A program made the position numbers and the translations under genes. This document shows positions 35,108-43,822 of a DNA stretch of 64,000 nt, piece by piece; positions within the stretch are counted from its first letter, which is position 1; every line of letters begins with the position of its first letter. The stretch comes from Candidatus Planktophila sp. GTDB taxonomy: Bacteria; Actinomycetota; Actinomycetes; Nanopelagicales; Nanopelagicaceae. Where the stretch lies: positions 1 to 64,000 of the forward strand of contig JAUSFN010000001.1 in assembly GCA_030649935.1 (NCBI GenBank), written 5' to 3'. The notes below the pieces were generated by a model, which was not told where the DNA came from, ran no database searches, and saw only the letters and a list, made by a program, of their open reading frames with translations.

Positions 35108-37945
35108 TTATTTCTTTACTTGTGCAGCGATTGCAGCAGCGATTGCAGATTTCAATCGATCCTGTGCTCGTCCATATGCAGCGAAGTCACCAATTGCAAG
35201 GGCCGCTTGTCCATCTGCCAATGCTTGCTTGGCAGATGCAAGTGCACTAGCCAAAGTGTCATTGGTTGTTCCACTCGTCGTCGGTGTTCCTCCTGAGGAA
35301 GTTGTACCGGAGTTACCACCGAATACTTGATCAAGTGCTCCCTTTAAAGTGTCGTCATATCCGATTTGATCTCCGAAGGAGACAAGTACTTTTTGGAGTA
35401 ATGGATACGCCGCCGAGTTTGCGGTAGCGCGAACGTAAACCGGTTGTACGTACAGTAATCCTCCACCAACTGGAAGCGTGAGCAGGTTACCTAGAACTAC
35501 ATCAGAGCCGCCTCGACGAAGTAGCGAGAGGGAGTTTGCAACTTCAGGCTTAGCTTCAAAATTAGATGCCACTTGTGAAGGGCCTGCGATGTTTGTGCTG
35601 CGTGGAAGTTGCAGAACTGTAATTTTGCCATAATCAGGACCCGCATCAGAGTTCACTGCAGCAAATGCTGACAAGTTCTCACGACCACCACGAGGAACAA
35701 ATGGAGTAGTAAGTGCAAACTCCGGCTTTGTATCCCCTGGCATCTGCAGAGTTAAGTAATAAGGAGGCTGGGCTCCTGCATTTGCTCCGAAAGTCGAAGG
35801 GTCGCGAGGTACGCGCCAGAAATCCTGGCCACCATAAAAGGCTGCAGCTGTTTTCACGTGATACTCAGAGAGAATTTCGCGTTGAACACGGAAAATATCC
35901 TCTGGATATCGAATGTGTGAGAGTAACTCCTTTGAAATCTTTGATTTTGCCTGAACGGTACCCGGGAAGGCTTTGCTCCACGTGGCTAAAACAGGGTCTT
36001 TTTCATCCCACTGATACAAAGTGACAGTGCCATCATATGCATCCACAGTTGCCTTTACTGAGTTGCGAATGTAGTTAACTCCTGTATTTCTTTGGGCAGT
36101 TACAGAGGATGAAGTTGCAGTGAGAACATCATTTGTCGCAGCTGAAAGTGAAATCTGCTTTGAATAAGGATAGCCAGCACTTGTTGTGTAGCCATCAATA
36201 ATCCATATTACTTTGCCACCAATTATCGCTGGATATGGATCTCCATCGAGTGTTAGCCATGGTGCAACTTTTGCAACTCTCTCACGAGGGTTACGCTCGA
36301 ATAGGATTTTTGAATCCTTATTAATAAGCGATGACAGTAAGAGTTTTTGCTCTTGGTACTTAAACGCGAAGACCAATTTATTAATCAGCGACCCAACTGG
36401 AACTCCACCGGTACCTGTGTAGGTATAGTTCTTTTGTCCATTAGCAGAAGAGTCATCTGGATAATCAAACTCAACAGGTGAGTCGGTTTTAATGCCACCA
36501 ATAATTGAATAATCAGGAACGTTTTCACCAAAATAAATTCGTGGCTGAAAATCGCCTAGACCCTTAGTTGGTGGCAGATCGCCAACTGCAAAGGAAGGCT
36601 TTCCATCGGCATCACGTGCATTTGCATACGCTGCAACAAATCCAAATCCGTGAGTATAGACAAGGTGATCATTGATCCAATTTCGAGATGGGTTACCAGC
36701 GATATTTAACTCACGAACGGCGACAACAACGTCGCGTTTTACCCCATCAATTGTGTATCGATCAAAATCGAGAGATTCAGGGAAGGCATAGTAAGGCTTA
36801 ATCTGTTGGAGTTGACGGAAAGTTGCAGAAAGGACATTTGGATCCATTAAGCGAATATTTGCAATCGTTGCTGCATCATCTGCAAGTTGTCCAGCCGAAG
36901 CCGTAAGAGTTGCCTGATAATCATTAACCTGTACACCATCTAGTCCATAGGCAGTGCGAGTCGCATCAATATTGCGCTGAATATATGGGGCTTCTTTAGA
37001 TGACTCACTCGGTTTTACCTGGAATTGTTGAATTGCACCTGGGTAGATTCCTGCGATTAAAACCGAAGAGACAACCAGAAGGGCTGTACCGGCTGCCGGT
37101 AGAACCCATGAGCGACGCACTATATTTGCAAAAAATAGTAGTGCGCAAACAACTGCAATTGCCGCCAAAATAGCTTTAGCGGGTAGGAGGGCATTTACAT
37201 CGGTATAGGTGAGCCCTGTGATGAGTTTGCTCTCTTTAAGTGCCAGCGCGTAGCGATCGAACCAGTAAGCCACTGCCTTTAATAAAACAACTCCTCCGAG
37301 TAATACTGAGAGTTGAACGCGTGCAGCAACTGTTGTGCGATCCTCTTGTACTTGTAAACGAATTCCTCCATATAAGTAATGAACAATTGCTGCGGCGATA
37401 ATGGCAAGGATTAATGTTGAAATACCCCATCCAATTAAAGTTTGCCAAAAAGGTAAACGGAATGCGAAGAAGGAAATATCCATATTGAACTGCGCATCGG
37501 TGACTCCAAACGGAGTCGAATTCTTAAATAGTAGCCAAGTCGACCAGACCAACGAACCGGATGTGCCAGCAAAGTAGAAGAGAGCAAGTCCCAAACCAAT
37601 AACAACCCAGCGTTTAATCGGTTCAATTTGCGCGCGATAACGTTCGAGATTATCGGCCTCAACGGTCATTGGTACATAAAGTGGGCGCTTTTTGTAGGCG
37701 ATCACAATATTTAAAAGTATGAGCGTTGCAGTAACTAATCCAGCGACTACAAAGAGCACAACTTTGGTCATTAATACGGTTGACCACACGGTTGTGAAGT
37801 TCACTGATTTAAACCAGAGCCAATCTGCATAGAAACCGCTCATGGAAACAAGGCCGAAACCAATAGCAACCACGATCGCGATTGTTATTTGAAGAGGGCC
37901 AAGTCGACGTTTGAAATTGAATTGGGGGGCTGCATTACTCATCAT
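35108..37945 (-). CDS. UPF0182 family large membrane protein
   Basis: A 945-residue protein with about seven N-terminal membrane helices (the first near residues 17-40) followed by a large extracytoplasmic domain (PYIQRNIDATRTAYGL, NWINDHLVYTHGFG). The C-terminus is an Ala/Gln-rich helical tail after a Gly/Ser/Thr linker (TTSSGGTPTTSGTTND). UPF0182 is conserved in actinobacteria and some cyanobacteria; its function is not established. The downstream PDZ/S16-type protease gene region is a usual neighbour. Confidence 0.92.
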   Translation of the reverse strand: MMSNAAPQFNFKRRLGPLQITIAIVVAIGFGLVSMSGFYADWLWFKSVNFTTVWSTVLMTKVVLFVVAGLVTATLILLNIVIAYKKRPLYVPMTVEADNLERYRAQIEPIKRWVVIGLGLALFYFAGTSGSLVWSTWLLFKNSTPFGVTDAQFNMDISFFAFRLPFWQTLIGWGISTLILAIIAAAIVHYLYGGIRLQVQEDRTTVAARVQLSVLLGGVVLLKAVAYWFDRYALALKESKLITGLTYTDVNALLPAKAILAAIAVVCALLFFANIVRRSWVLPAAGTALLVVSSVLIAGIYPGAIQQFQVKPSESSKEAPYIQRNIDATRTAYGLDGVQVNDYQATLTASAGQLADDAATIANIRLMDPNVLSATFRQLQQIKPYYAFPESLDFDRYTIDGVKRDVVVAVRELNIAGNPSRNWINDHLVYTHGFGFVAAYANARDADGKPSFAVGDLPPTKGLGDFQPRIYFGENVPDYSIIGGIKTDSPVEFDYPDDSSANGQKNYTYTGTGGVPVGSLINKLVFAFKYQEQKLLLSSLINKDSKILFERNPRERVAKVAPWLTLDGDPYPAIIGGKVIWIIDGYTTSAGYPYSKQISLSAATNDVLTATSSSVTAQRNTGVNYIRNSVKATVDAYDGTVTLYQWDEKDPVLATWSKAFPGTVQAKSKISKELLSHIRYPEDIFRVQREILSEYHVKTAAAFYGGQDFWRVPRDPSTFGANAGAQPPYYLTLQMPGDTKPEFALTTPFVPRGGRENLSAFAAVNSDAGPDYGKITVLQLPRSTNIAGPSQVASNFEAKPEVANSLSLLRRGGSDVVLGNLLTLPVGGGLLYVQPVYVRATANSAAYPLLQKVLVSFGDQIGYDDTLKGALDQVFGGNSGTTSSGGTPTTSGTTNDTLASALASAKQALADGQAALAIGDFAAYGRAQDRLKSAIAAAIAAQVKK

Positions 37946-38061
37946 GGGATAACGCTAGCGCACCAACAGGGAAGCAACTTTCCAGAATTGAAGGCGAATT
38001 AACGTCTTGCGCCAGGCCAGTGTGCCTAGTAGAGAGGCGAGAGGGCGAAAATCAGGCCTGC

Positions 38062-38811
38062 CTACTCCTTAGAGGTTAATGCCTTTAGGGCATCATCAAG
38101 GGTGGCGACGATCACGACTTTCATGCCTTTGGGGACGCTAGTGATCTCGTCGCGATTTCCAAAAGGAGCTAGAAATAACGTAGCACCTGCTTTATAAGCG
38201 GAGTGGATTTTTTCATTAATACCACCTATAGGGCCAACTTTTCCATCGATTGAGATCGTGCCGGATCCTGAAATATGGCGACCACGCAAAATATCTGTGG
38301 GTGTAAGTAACTCAATCACGCCAAGTGCAAAAATCATTCCCCCACTTGGTCCTCCCGTGCGCTTCACATCAAAATTAATATTCTCTTCAATGAGTTGATC
38401 CGAGGTGACCTCGAAATCTGGATGGCGCGAAAGATAACGCAATCCCGCACCTATCGCTTTACTCTGTGAACGAACCATGTCGGCATCGGCGGCCTTTTTC
38501 TCAGATTCAGTAGTTGCACCGGGTGGGTAAATCGCGGCGCGAGGGTAAACCGCCTCATCACTTCGAATCCATGCATAAAGTACTTCTGGACCGACTATCC
38601 AGTTATTAGGGTTAGTTACCCGAACCGACATTAAATCTAACCGTCCAGTGGCTGGATAAGATTTTTGATTTTTAACTGTAATAATTTTTTCGAAGATATT
38701 TTGAGCGTTGCCCGGCATGACAATCACAAAGGGAAGTGGAGCAATAAGGGCTAAGGTAAAGAAGATTCCAAGAATCGCAGTTGCAAAACGGGGAAGCGGT
38801 GAGAAGCGCAC
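38062..38811 (-). CDS. Membrane-anchored S16 (Lon-like) serine protease lacking a clear PDZ
   Basis: One N-terminal membrane helix (residues 12-30) is followed by an exterior region and a Lon-type proteolytic domain with the Ser-Lys dyad: serine in GGPSGGMIFALGV (about 157) and lysine in GGINEKIHSAYKAGA (about 200). Family relatives such as YlbL are about 340-360 residues and have a PDZ domain before the protease; this protein has 249 residues and I cannot see a PDZ. It probably cleaves exported proteins near the membrane. The small gene at 38824 precedes it by 12 bases. Confidence 0.83.
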   Translation of the reverse strand: MRFSPLPRFATAILGIFFTLALIAPLPFVIVMPGNAQNIFEKIITVKNQKSYPATGRLDLMSVRVTNPNNWIVGPEVLYAWIRSDEAVYPRAAIYPPGATTESEKKAADADMVRSQSKAIGAGLRYLSRHPDFEVTSDQLIEENINFDVKRTGGPSGGMIFALGVIELLTPTDILRGRHISGSGTISIDGKVGPIGGINEKIHSAYKAGATLFLAPFGNRDEITSVPKGMKVVIVATLDDALKALTSKE

Positions 38812-38823
38812 TTGAAAAGTTAA

Positions 38824-39069
38824 TTAAGCGCGAGGCTTAGGGCCGGGTTCTATGACCTCGGGCTGAGTGGGATTAGCAGCTGCCTCAACGTCTCGAGCCT
38901 GAGATTGGCGCAAAGACTCTTGAAAACGCTGAAACTGTCCAACAGATCTTTGTGTCGCCTGCTGATACTTACTTTGAAATTTGGAGATCCAGAGAACGTA
39001 GGCAAGTGCTCCCGTAAGTCCAATTGCGGGAACTATCCACCAAATTAAGGCTGTAGCTGCGCTCGACAT
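38824..39069 (-). CDS. Small membrane-anchored protein with coiled tail
   Basis: An 81-residue protein with one membrane helix (residues 6-26, ALIWWIVPAIGLTGALAYVLW) and a Gln/Arg-rich helical tail (SKYQQATQRSVGQFQRFQESLRQSQARD) that could form a coiled coil. It is co-directional with the S16 protease, 12 bases apart, so it may be a partner or substrate. I do not recognise the family. Confidence 0.6.
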   Translation of the reverse strand: MSSAATALIWWIVPAIGLTGALAYVLWISKFQSKYQQATQRSVGQFQRFQESLRQSQARDVEAAANPTQPEVIEPGPKPRA

Positions 39070-39262
39070 AGGGTCAGCCTACCCTGCCTTTCCAGCGCTC
39101 GCCCTCTTTCCCTTACGCACACGATTGCTCCATGCCTTTCAACGATGCCATGGCCAGAGAGTGTGAGCTTTGAACTTTCTGTGAGCCTACTCGAATATCT
39201 TTAGAGAATTAGCGGGAAGAAAAGGGAGCCCAATTAGGTTATATGGCTGAGAGGATTACCAC

Positions 39263-40579
39263 ATGACGCCATTTGGTTTTACACCTGACAGTTCCGATGA
39301 TGCCGACAATAAAAAAGGCGACGGTTCTGTTGATTTTGCTGCAATGATGGCGCAGATACAAAGTCAGATTCAAGAACAGTTTTCAAAGCTTGGAATGAGT
39401 GGTCCGGGTTTTGCGCCATCAAGTGAGGTACTACCCAAAAATATTGTTAGAGATACAGCAAAAAAATTTGTAACGGCTAAGGGTTCAGCACCAGTTGGAG
39501 CTAACGACGTGGCTGAGATTTCAGAGGCTTTTTCAATCGCGGAATTGTGGCTCAATGAGGCGACATTTTTTTCGCAAACAAATGTTTCTGCTAACTCAAC
39601 TCTTGCTAGAACTGATTGGGTCGATTCAACTCTATCTGGCTGGCAGAGTTCGGTAGAACCACTCGCCCTTGGTTTAACATCTGCAATCTCCGAACTACTT
39701 AAAGATTCCGCTAATCAAGAGGGTTCAGGTTTACCGGAAGAGGAGATAGCGATTCCAGTCGGAATGATTGCAACGTTACTTCGTTCATTCATCGGCTCTC
39801 TTATGGCAACACAATTGGGTCAATCAATTGGCGGATTAGCGGGTACTTCCACTGGAATTCATGATGTTGGATTACCGTTGGTAGATCCTGTTTACCCTGC
39901 GCTCGTTTCTCAAAATATTGATGAATGGGCCCAGGAGTTAGATATTCCGATCGATGAAGTTCGAATATTTCATGCGCTTCGAGAAAGTGCTGGTGCCCGT
40001 TTATTTTCACATAACCCATGGCTAATTTCATATATTCGAACCGCCATCACGGATTATGCAAAGGGTATACACATAGATATTGAGGCTATCCAACGCCAGG
40101 CGCAAGAGGCTTTCGATGCCTCAAGTAATGGTGGGAGTGAGTTCGATCCAACTAATCCCGAAACTTTCCAGATGGCGCTCAATGAAGGAATCTTTACACC
40201 TGAAGAGACTCCAGCTCAACGTGATGCTCTAACAAAGTTGGAAACAGTGCTTGCGCTCGTAGATGGATGGAACGAAGCAGTCGTTGCAGCTGCAGCAGGT
40301 GATCGCTTGCCAAATATTTCAGCTTTACAGGAAACGTTGCGTCGACGGCGTGCAACATCGGCACCGACACAACAACTCTTCTCAAATCTCTTTGGACTTC
40401 AAGTTTCACCGCGACTGGCGCGCGAGGCTGCAACTTTTTGGCGTTCAGTCACTGTATTACGTGATCTGCAATCACGGGACCAAATTTGGAGTGGAATTTT
40501 GCCAAGTGCGGCCGATCTATTAACTCCAGAAAACTATTTATCAAGTATTGAGATTCCCGACGACCTGTCCTCGCTTTAG
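39263..40579 (+). CDS. DUF2342 (zinc-dependent metalloprotease-like) family protein
   Basis: The 438-residue protein has the layout of the actinobacterial DUF2342 family: an N-terminal disordered part, IAELWLNEATFF, a Gly-rich SFIGSLMATQLGQSIGGLAG segment, and FHALRESAGARLFSHNPWL at about residue 235. Many relatives are annotated as zincins. At that site this protein reads RESAG, so I see no intact HExxH, and catalysis is doubtful. The last 20 bases of the gene, including the TAG context, are repeated immediately after it. Confidence 0.78.
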   Translation: MTPFGFTPDSSDDADNKKGDGSVDFAAMMAQIQSQIQEQFSKLGMSGPGFAPSSEVLPKNIVRDTAKKFVTAKGSAPVGANDVAEISEAFSIAELWLNEATFFSQTNVSANSTLARTDWVDSTLSGWQSSVEPLALGLTSAISELLKDSANQEGSGLPEEEIAIPVGMIATLLRSFIGSLMATQLGQSIGGLAGTSTGIHDVGLPLVDPVYPALVSQNIDEWAQELDIPIDEVRIFHALRESAGARLFSHNPWLISYIRTAITDYAKGIHIDIEAIQRQAQEAFDASSNGGSEFDPTNPETFQMALNEGIFTPEETPAQRDALTKLETVLALVDGWNEAVVAAAAGDRLPNISALQETLRRRRATSAPTQQLFSNLFGLQVSPRLAREAATFWRSVTVLRDLQSRDQIWSGILPSAADLLTPENYLSSIEIPDDLSSL

Positions 40580-40598
40580 ACGACCTGTCCTCGCTTTA
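40559..40598 (+). repeat. Tandem duplication of the 3' end of the DUF2342 gene
   Basis: GACGACCTGTCCTCGCTTTA occurs twice in direct succession (40559-40578 and 40579-40598), both copies identical. The first copy encodes the last residues; the second lies after the stop. Confidence 0.95.
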
Positions 40599-40704
40599 GT
40601 TTTTTGAAGTGGTTCGCGTTTTCGAAACTTCATTTGCGTTTTCAAAAATGGCCTTGCACATTGAATTAATGAAACTCCGCTCGTGAATTTCTCATATGTG
40701 TTTT

Positions 40705-40789
40705 TTCACCTTTGTTTTAACCACACCTTTGTTTTAACTACACATTTCTTTTAACTACACATTTCTCTTAACTACATGTTCTTATTACT
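40705..40789 (+). repeat. 17-bp tandem repeat, about five units, in a 567-base gene-poor gap
   Basis: Units such as CACACCTTTGTTTTAAC, TACACATTTCTTTTAAC and TACACATTTCTCTTAAC run head to tail at a 17-base period, with partial units at each end. The rest of the 40580-41146 gap contains GCGTTTTC repeats near 40617-40645 and a truncated hotdog-like ORF on the minus strand. No terminator or RNA gene is evident. Confidence 0.85.
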
Positions 40790-40848
40790 AAGCTTATGTG
40801 TCTGGCTTTATTCTTCTCTTGCTCCAGAGAGTGAGTAATTAGTTTGAG

Positions 40849-41055
40849 CTAAAACGCGGCGAATAAAACGACCCCTTTGATAATGAAGTTATTTAGAACC
40901 TGCGCTGCTCGAACTTCAACAATGAAGAGCGAACTCCCCGGGCGCTCATTCTTTATCAGCCTTCCCCTTGCTGATATAGAACAGTTATCCGAGGAGTTCG
41001 TAGTTGTAAAGTAAACAAAATCGGCCTGAGAATCAACTGAACAAAACGTTGACAA
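40849..41055 (-). pseudogene. Possible remnant of a PaaI-like thioesterase
   Basis: The minus strand encodes TALSTFCSVDSQADFVYF then ISARGRLIKNERPGSSLFIVEVRA and GVVLFAAF, which follows the strand order of the C-terminal half of PaaI-family hotdog thioesterases. The frame opens at a stop 18 bases before a TTG, and the N-terminal half with the active-site helix is absent because the YgjP-like gene begins there. A decayed gene fragment fits best; a chance ORF is possible. Confidence 0.35.
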
Positions 41056-41173
41056 AGCAGTTTTTAATCGTGTAGGCGTTTACCTTTGGCGCAGGCTTGT
41101 CTAGAAAATTAATATCTCTCAACACGTAGTTGAGTTTTCTCATCTTTTGGCTAGCGAGGGATACCTTCACTCC

Positions 41174-41791
41174 ATGAGTCTTGATAGTTTTTTGGATGAT
41201 CTAGAGCCCGATTCCGTCGAGGATTTAGATCGCGATGCCACTTTGCCCGGAATAAACGAGGGCGAGATTGTGGTGATTCGCTCAGCGCGCAGGAAAAAGA
41301 ACATTTCTGCCTACCGAGCGGGTGGCCGAATTGTGGTTTCTATTCCCGCCCGCATGAGTCGGGCCGATGAACGGGCGATGGTCCCGGAAATGGTGGCCAA
41401 AATCCGTGCCCAAGAGGCGGCAATCACTATGAGCGAGAGCGCTCTTGCAGATCGAATCGACCAACTTTTGCGAAAGTTCGCCCCTGAAATCACGATTCGC
41501 CCCTCAGATGTGAGCTGGCGAGCGATGCGTGAGCGCTGGGGCTCCTGTACCAGCGTAGACCGGAGGATTCGTATCTCTGACCGCCTCAAAGGCGCCCCGG
41601 CCCATGCCCTCGACTATGTTCTCTTTCACGAGGCGATTCACTTAGAGATTAGCGATCACAGCTTTGGATTTAAAGCGATCTTAGGGAGGTTTCCCTATAC
41701 CGACGTTGCAACTGCATATTTAGATGGCTATGAGGCGGCCGAAACGGCGCTTGCCTTACCGGAGGAGCTGAAGAAACTTCTAAAAAAATAA
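41174..41791 (+). CDS. YgjP-like zinc metallopeptidase (M48/DUF45)
   Basis: The 205-residue protein has the YgjP elements RERWGSCTS and FHEAIHLEISDHS (HExxH with a further histidine), the latter at about residue 155. The N-terminal IVVIRSARRKKNISAYRAGGRIVVSIPA is the usual beta segment. It probably acts in the cytoplasm on an unknown protein substrate. I take the ATG at 41174 rather than the TTG at 41147, because nine upstream residues do not match the family. Confidence 0.87.
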   Translation: MSLDSFLDDLEPDSVEDLDRDATLPGINEGEIVVIRSARRKKNISAYRAGGRIVVSIPARMSRADERAMVPEMVAKIRAQEAAITMSESALADRIDQLLRKFAPEITIRPSDVSWRAMRERWGSCTSVDRRIRISDRLKGAPAHALDYVLFHEAIHLEISDHSFGFKAILGRFPYTDVATAYLDGYEAAETALALPEELKKLLKK

Positions 41792-41848
41792 GCCCAGATA
41801 GGCGTAATTACGAGCACTCAAGGGTATCGTCATGCTTAATAACGCCTG

Positions 41849-41860
41849 CCCCGTACGGGG
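41849..41860. repeat. 12-bp palindrome CCCCGTACGGGG upstream of the DUF5679 gene
   Basis: A perfect palindrome 39 bases before the DUF5679 start, without a following T tract, so not a terminator. It could be a dimeric protein site or an RNA hairpin in the leader. Confidence 0.6.
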
Positions 41861-41899
41861 AGCACCCTCTGGGTTGCAAGCGTGGAGTGGAGGAAGAGA

Positions 41900-42058
41900 A
41901 TGGCAGAGACGTATAAAGGAACTGCTTACTGCGTGAAGTGCAAAGAAAAGCATGACTTCGAAGGAACCATTAGCGTGAGTGACTCAGGTCGCCGAACAGC
42001 TAAAGGTGTCTGCCCAGTCTGTGGCACCAAGATCAGCACTTTCCTTAAAAAAGCCTAG
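41900..42058 (+). CDS. DUF5679 family small zinc-ribbon protein
   Basis: This 52-residue gene is too short for the ORF track. MAETYKGTAYCVKCKEKHDF followed by GVCPVCGTKISTFLKKA gives two CxxC knuckles (CVKC and CPVC), a zinc ribbon of the actinobacterial DUF5679 type. The ATG follows GGAGGAAGAGA. The family is conserved next to the YgjP-like metallopeptidase and ThiF-like genes in actinobacteria; its role is unknown. A strong terminator follows 65 bases after the stop. Confidence 0.88.
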   Translation: MAETYKGTAYCVKCKEKHDFEGTISVSDSGRRTAKGVCPVCGTKISTFLKKA

Positions 42059-42082
42059 TAATTAAATTTCGCTCACCTCGAG

Positions 42083-42094
42083 CCGCACGTGCGG
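42083..42094. repeat. 12-bp palindrome CCGCACGTGCGG after the DUF5679 gene
   Basis: A perfect palindrome 25 bases after the DUF5679 stop and 29 bases before the terminator stem. Confidence 0.6.
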
Positions 42095-42122
42095 TGTGCT
42101 GAGCGTCTAGCAGTAGAGAAAG

Positions 42123-42152
42123 CCCCGACTCAGATGTGAGTTGGGGTTTTTT
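42123..42152 (+). terminator. Rho-independent terminator after the DUF5679 gene
   Basis: CCCCGACTCA, loop GATG, TGAGTTGGGG and six T residues: ten pairs with one G-T pair. It ends the DUF5679 transcript before the ThiF-pilin cluster begins. Confidence 0.93.
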
Positions 42153-42230
42153 CTTGTCGCACTCACGATGACGCGCTAAGCGATAAGAAATTAACTCCGC
42201 GTAGTCAATGCGCGATGTAGCCCACAGTAA

Positions 42231-43580
42231 ATGAAGGAAGATATTTCGACGGCTACCTTCTGGCGCACCCTTGTCACTATGGTAACTACAGAGACTGACA
42301 CCCAAACTCCCGAGAAAATTTCAGCACATCACAATTCATATCCCCGCCTTAAAAATGGCGTTTATATTAGTCGGGTAGCAACACCAGAAGAAGAGTCGAT
42401 GCACGTTGCAACATCACACCACGCAATCGAAATCTTTCATGGTGGGGCACGGGCAATTATCTCTCAACTCAACGGACTTCAAACTCCTGAAGAGATTAGT
42501 ACCGTTCTTTCAGCGCCAATTGAGGTGATTGATCGAATCCTCACCGAACTCAAAGATGCAAACTTCATCGACACAGTTCGAAATAAAATAACCTTACACA
42601 ATCGTTTTCAGTCGGCCATTGCATCCCGCTTGGCGAATACTCAGGATCAAAGTTTGGATGCAGCATTTAGCCAGTTGCAAAAAAGATTAGCCCCTGAACT
42701 CAGTCAAGCAACATGGATAGTTGGAGTCAATGACGGCGGCGTAGAATTGTTATCCAATCGCCAAAACTTTGGAATTGAAATATTCGGAAGCTCGCGTACC
42801 GCGACACTCATTTGTTCAATTTTGTTGGCAAGTGGTGTGACAAATACGCGAATGGCTCTTACGTCAACACAACAACATCCAACTGTTAGTGATAGCGATT
42901 TAGGCACGGGAGCGCTCCGCACGAGCGATATCGGTTTGAATTTTCGAAGCCGTCTCGAAGAGTTATCCCGTGAGTGGTCATTATTTCCAGTAGCATCTCA
43001 CCGTGGCTCCATCCATAAACAAATGGTCGAGTTAATCCCTGAACACAATCTTCGAATTATTGTCGGAAACTACGAACCTGAGCTGATTGAACATTTAACT
43101 CACGACAACCAGGATCACCTTTTTGTCGGAAAAATAGCTGGCGGAGTTGCAACATGCGGACCGCTTGTAAAGCCAGGCAAGACTCCCTGTATACATTGTT
43201 TGACGCTTGGAACGCAGGAAAGAAGCGGTAGATTTCAAAGAGAGTTAATGGCAACTCAAGGAACAAGTGATGAACTACCCATTGCAATTGCCCACCAGTT
43301 AGCTGCAATTGCCGCACATACTGCGCTGCGTTTCATCGATACAGGGGCATCATCATTGATTGGTGCGCAGATTCAGGTGAATTACCTTGAGCCTTTAACT
43401 CCGAAGCTGAACAGTTTTTCACGACATCCGCGATGTGAATGTGTGTGGAGGCAGGCGAATTCGGAGTTTTCCGACGAAGCAATGGTTCTTGGTTTTGCAG
43501 ATATACACAATGCCGAACTGCTTCACATTTCGCATGGGCAAAAAGTAGAAGACTTACACGAAATTTCACTAAAACTCTAG
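42231..43580 (+). CDS. ThiF/E1-like (TOMM leader-binding type) protein with degenerate nucleotide loop
   Basis: About the first 100 residues (YPRLKNGVYISRV, then AISQLNG and a winged-helix-like stretch) resemble the RiPP-recognition region of TOMM-associated ThiF proteins. The Rossmann part reads IEIFGSSRTATLICSILLASGV where active E1 enzymes have GxGxxG. Later, GGVATCGPLVKPGKTPCIHCLTLG (about residue 318) and CECVW (about 402) supply two CxxC-type pairs for a structural zinc. Adenylation is therefore doubtful, while peptide or protein binding is plausible. It is nine bases upstream of a pilin gene. The start could instead be the ATG at 42279. Confidence 0.75.
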   Translation: MKEDISTATFWRTLVTMVTTETDTQTPEKISAHHNSYPRLKNGVYISRVATPEEESMHVATSHHAIEIFHGGARAIISQLNGLQTPEEISTVLSAPIEVIDRILTELKDANFIDTVRNKITLHNRFQSAIASRLANTQDQSLDAAFSQLQKRLAPELSQATWIVGVNDGGVELLSNRQNFGIEIFGSSRTATLICSILLASGVTNTRMALTSTQQHPTVSDSDLGTGALRTSDIGLNFRSRLEELSREWSLFPVASHRGSIHKQMVELIPEHNLRIIVGNYEPELIEHLTHDNQDHLFVGKIAGGVATCGPLVKPGKTPCIHCLTLGTQERSGRFQRELMATQGTSDELPIAIAHQLAAIAAHTALRFIDTGASSLIGAQIQVNYLEPLTPKLNSFSRHPRCECVWRQANSEFSDEAMVLGFADIHNAELLHISHGQKVEDLHEISLKL

Positions 43581-43588
43581 GAGGAGCA

Positions 43589-43822
43589 ATGAACGGATTA
43601 CATACAAAACTTGTAAAGGTTGAGATATCCCTACAAGAAGGATTGACACGTGCACATAGACATTTCCATGCTCGTCTGCGCGATGAACGCGGGGATGTTC
43701 CCGGATGGGTGCTCGTAGTATTAATGACCACCGGACTAGTGACCGCAATCTGGACAATTGCAGCACCTCGCTTAAGTGCGATATTAAAAAATTCACTTGA
43801 TGCAATGAATGGAATTCGCTAA
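43589..43822 (+). CDS. Flp/DUF4244-like pilin
   Basis: A 77-residue protein: a basic N-terminal region, then RDERGDVPGWVLVVLMTTGLVTAIWTIAAPRLSAIL, a type IV-like hydrophobic helix preceded by a Gly-Asp boundary. This matches Flp-type pilins, in which a peptidase cuts before the hydrophobic segment. The ATG follows AGGAGGAGC closely. The ORF track extends it to 43439, but that part overlaps the ThiF gene and has no pilin features. It is probably the major pilin for the Tad system at 18-21 kb. Confidence 0.7.
   Translation: MNGLHTKLVKVEISLQEGLTRAHRHFHARLRDERGDVPGWVLVVLMTTGLVTAIWTIAAPRLSAILKNSLDAMNGIR

Noticed and set aside
43439-43588. N-terminal extension of the pilin gene
   Set aside because: It lies within the ThiF-like gene in another frame. 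The ATG at 43589 has its own ribosome site.
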